DNA from: Trichopria drosophilae
Taxonomy: Eukaryota; Arthropoda; Insecta; Hymenoptera; Diapriidae
Assembly: GCA_030407085.1 (NCBI GenBank)
Contig: CM059582.1
Coordinates: 206,304,001-206,368,000 of the forward strand
DNA: 64,000 nucleotides
Reading direction: 5' to 3'
The notes beneath the pieces were generated by a model that saw only the letters and a list, made by a program, of their open reading frames with translations, did not search any database and was not told where the DNA came from. A program made the position numbers and the translations under genes. Positions within the stretch are counted from its first letter, which is position 1. Each line of letters opens with the position of its first letter. Positions 63,001-64,000 of the stretch are shown here, in pieces.

Positions 63001-64000
63001 AACTTTACATAACGTCAATTTATATGGAACTTTAGACAACCTACATAGAGAGATTCAAATGGTTAATGAAAAAAAAAGAAAAACATGAAGGAAAAAACGA
63101 TTTTAACATGTGTAAATAGTAGAATTAACAACATGAAAGGTTATAATTGATATTTGATGTTATGGAAGAATGAATTAAGAATCGGGAAATAATAAATGAA
63201 ACAAATTTTTAAATAGTTAATTTAACTGTTTTTTTTATTAAAGTGTTTTATTATTTTAAAATGATTTCATTAACTATTTTCTTTCTGTATACTTAGGCAT
63301 TTTATTAGGCAAAAAGTATTAACCAAAAATGGCATCAAGGAGACCAATTTCAATTTCAATAAGATAAATAAAATGTATAACTTTCAAATTAAAACAATGT
63401 TAACTACTTTTTAAAATTATTTCAAAAGTGAATCTTTAAAAACAGAAACCAGAAATTCAATATTTTATTTACAAGTTGAAATAGGAATTCGTACAAAGTT
63501 CACGATTTCGCATCTTATGGACGTGACTTTTCGCAACTGCAATGGCTTAAATTGCGAAATCCTCTTTCAATTTTTGTTGAGATTTAAAGGATAAAATATC
63601 GAATCGAATTAAATCATGTTTTCCAGTTTTATTTAACATTTTAGAAACAACTTAATGTGTTCTAAAGAAATTCAGATTTGCGCTGTAATCTTTTATTCTT
63701 GCTTCAAAATAATTAAGGAAATAAAAAGGAAAATTACTTTCGTTACCCTATTTATATGAATTATTGTTTATAATTTAAGACTAACAACATTTATAATCGT
63801 TTTTTATACTACAGTTACTATTATACTTTGAATTATTAATAACTTTTTTCATATTAAATTATTTTCATATGCAATAGTTTAAAACTGTCTTACAACTCAA
63901 TCACGTAGATGTAATAATTGATTTGAGTTAATTACCAAAAACTACACTAGTACTCATATCAAATTTTAGAATGTTAAATCCTTATTTGAAATATAAGTAG
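60054..64000. other. No supported gene
   Basis: Apart from the 61.1-kb repeat and an 'atggcgga'-type piece at about 62020-62160, I see only A+T-rich sequence. The small ORF at 61006-61215 lies in repeat DNA. Confidence 0.5.
61095..61640. repeat. Dispersed repeat, copy at 61 kb (homologous to 13.6-14.3 kb)
   Basis: GTCGCTCTTCAAGATTCCGA, 'ttccaatatggcgcc', 'agaatgttgggattt' and 'ggactatcaacttttagaaaaa' occur in the same order as at 13640-14300. It links this family to the 'atggcg' vocabulary. Confidence 0.6.

Overview
The window looks like intergenic and intronic DNA from an arthropod, most probably an insect. It is strongly A+T-rich (by eye about 70%, not counted), has long introns, carries a run of the arthropod-type TTAGG telomere motif (16771-16828), and is full of small inverted-repeat transposons. 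The heavy use of AACCT runs and the repeat style would fit Hymenoptera, but that is inference. I see no rRNA, no intact tRNA, no CRISPR array and no prokaryotic or viral gene.

One protein-coding gene can be supported. It is on the minus strand in four short coding exons: 33430-33271, 26826-26725, 15145-15020 and 13245-13157. All three introns are phase 1 with GT/AG ends, and the open frame is continuous. The product is 158 residues: a signal peptide, an acidic stretch, two six-cysteine modules that each end in Cys-Cys-Cys, and a short hydrophobic C-terminus typical of a GPI-anchor signal. Each cysteine module is exactly one symmetric phase 1-1 exon. I do not recognise the family. The exons are so short that no long open reading frame marks the gene. 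A spliced 5' UTR with an overlapping small upstream ORF lies at 33431-33500; the promoter was not located.

Region by region: 1-12452 has no supported gene but holds a small MITE (1408-1549), a 1.3-kb degenerate TTCTG satellite (4461-5795) that creates several spurious ORFs, a 1.25-kb element with about 170-bp terminal inverted repeats and an internal 267-bp tandem module (7235-8482), and a palindromic MITE (9209-9315). From 12453 to 33500 lies the gene; its introns carry MITEs, a 1.07-kb near-complete palindrome (19780-20850), pogo-like TA-flanked elements and decayed tRNA-like B-box pieces. From 33501 to 64000 there is no recognisable coding sequence. That part holds three of the four copies of an unusual foldback family with arms of short tandem repeats, inverted copies of a roughly 80-200 bp module (45 and 48 kb), a degenerate hammerhead-ribozyme-like core (51.6 kb), a TCGATTTTCAG tandem array inside a small inverted-repeat element (51.8-52.2 kb), a near-identical 197-bp tandem duplication (55.6-56.0 kb), an 0.8-kb foldback (57.1-57.9 kb) and a 0.96-kb element (59.1-60.05 kb).

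The main points of interest are the hidden cysteine-rich GPI-type gene with its module-per-exon structure, the two long palindromes as possible small-RNA sources, and the foldback family.
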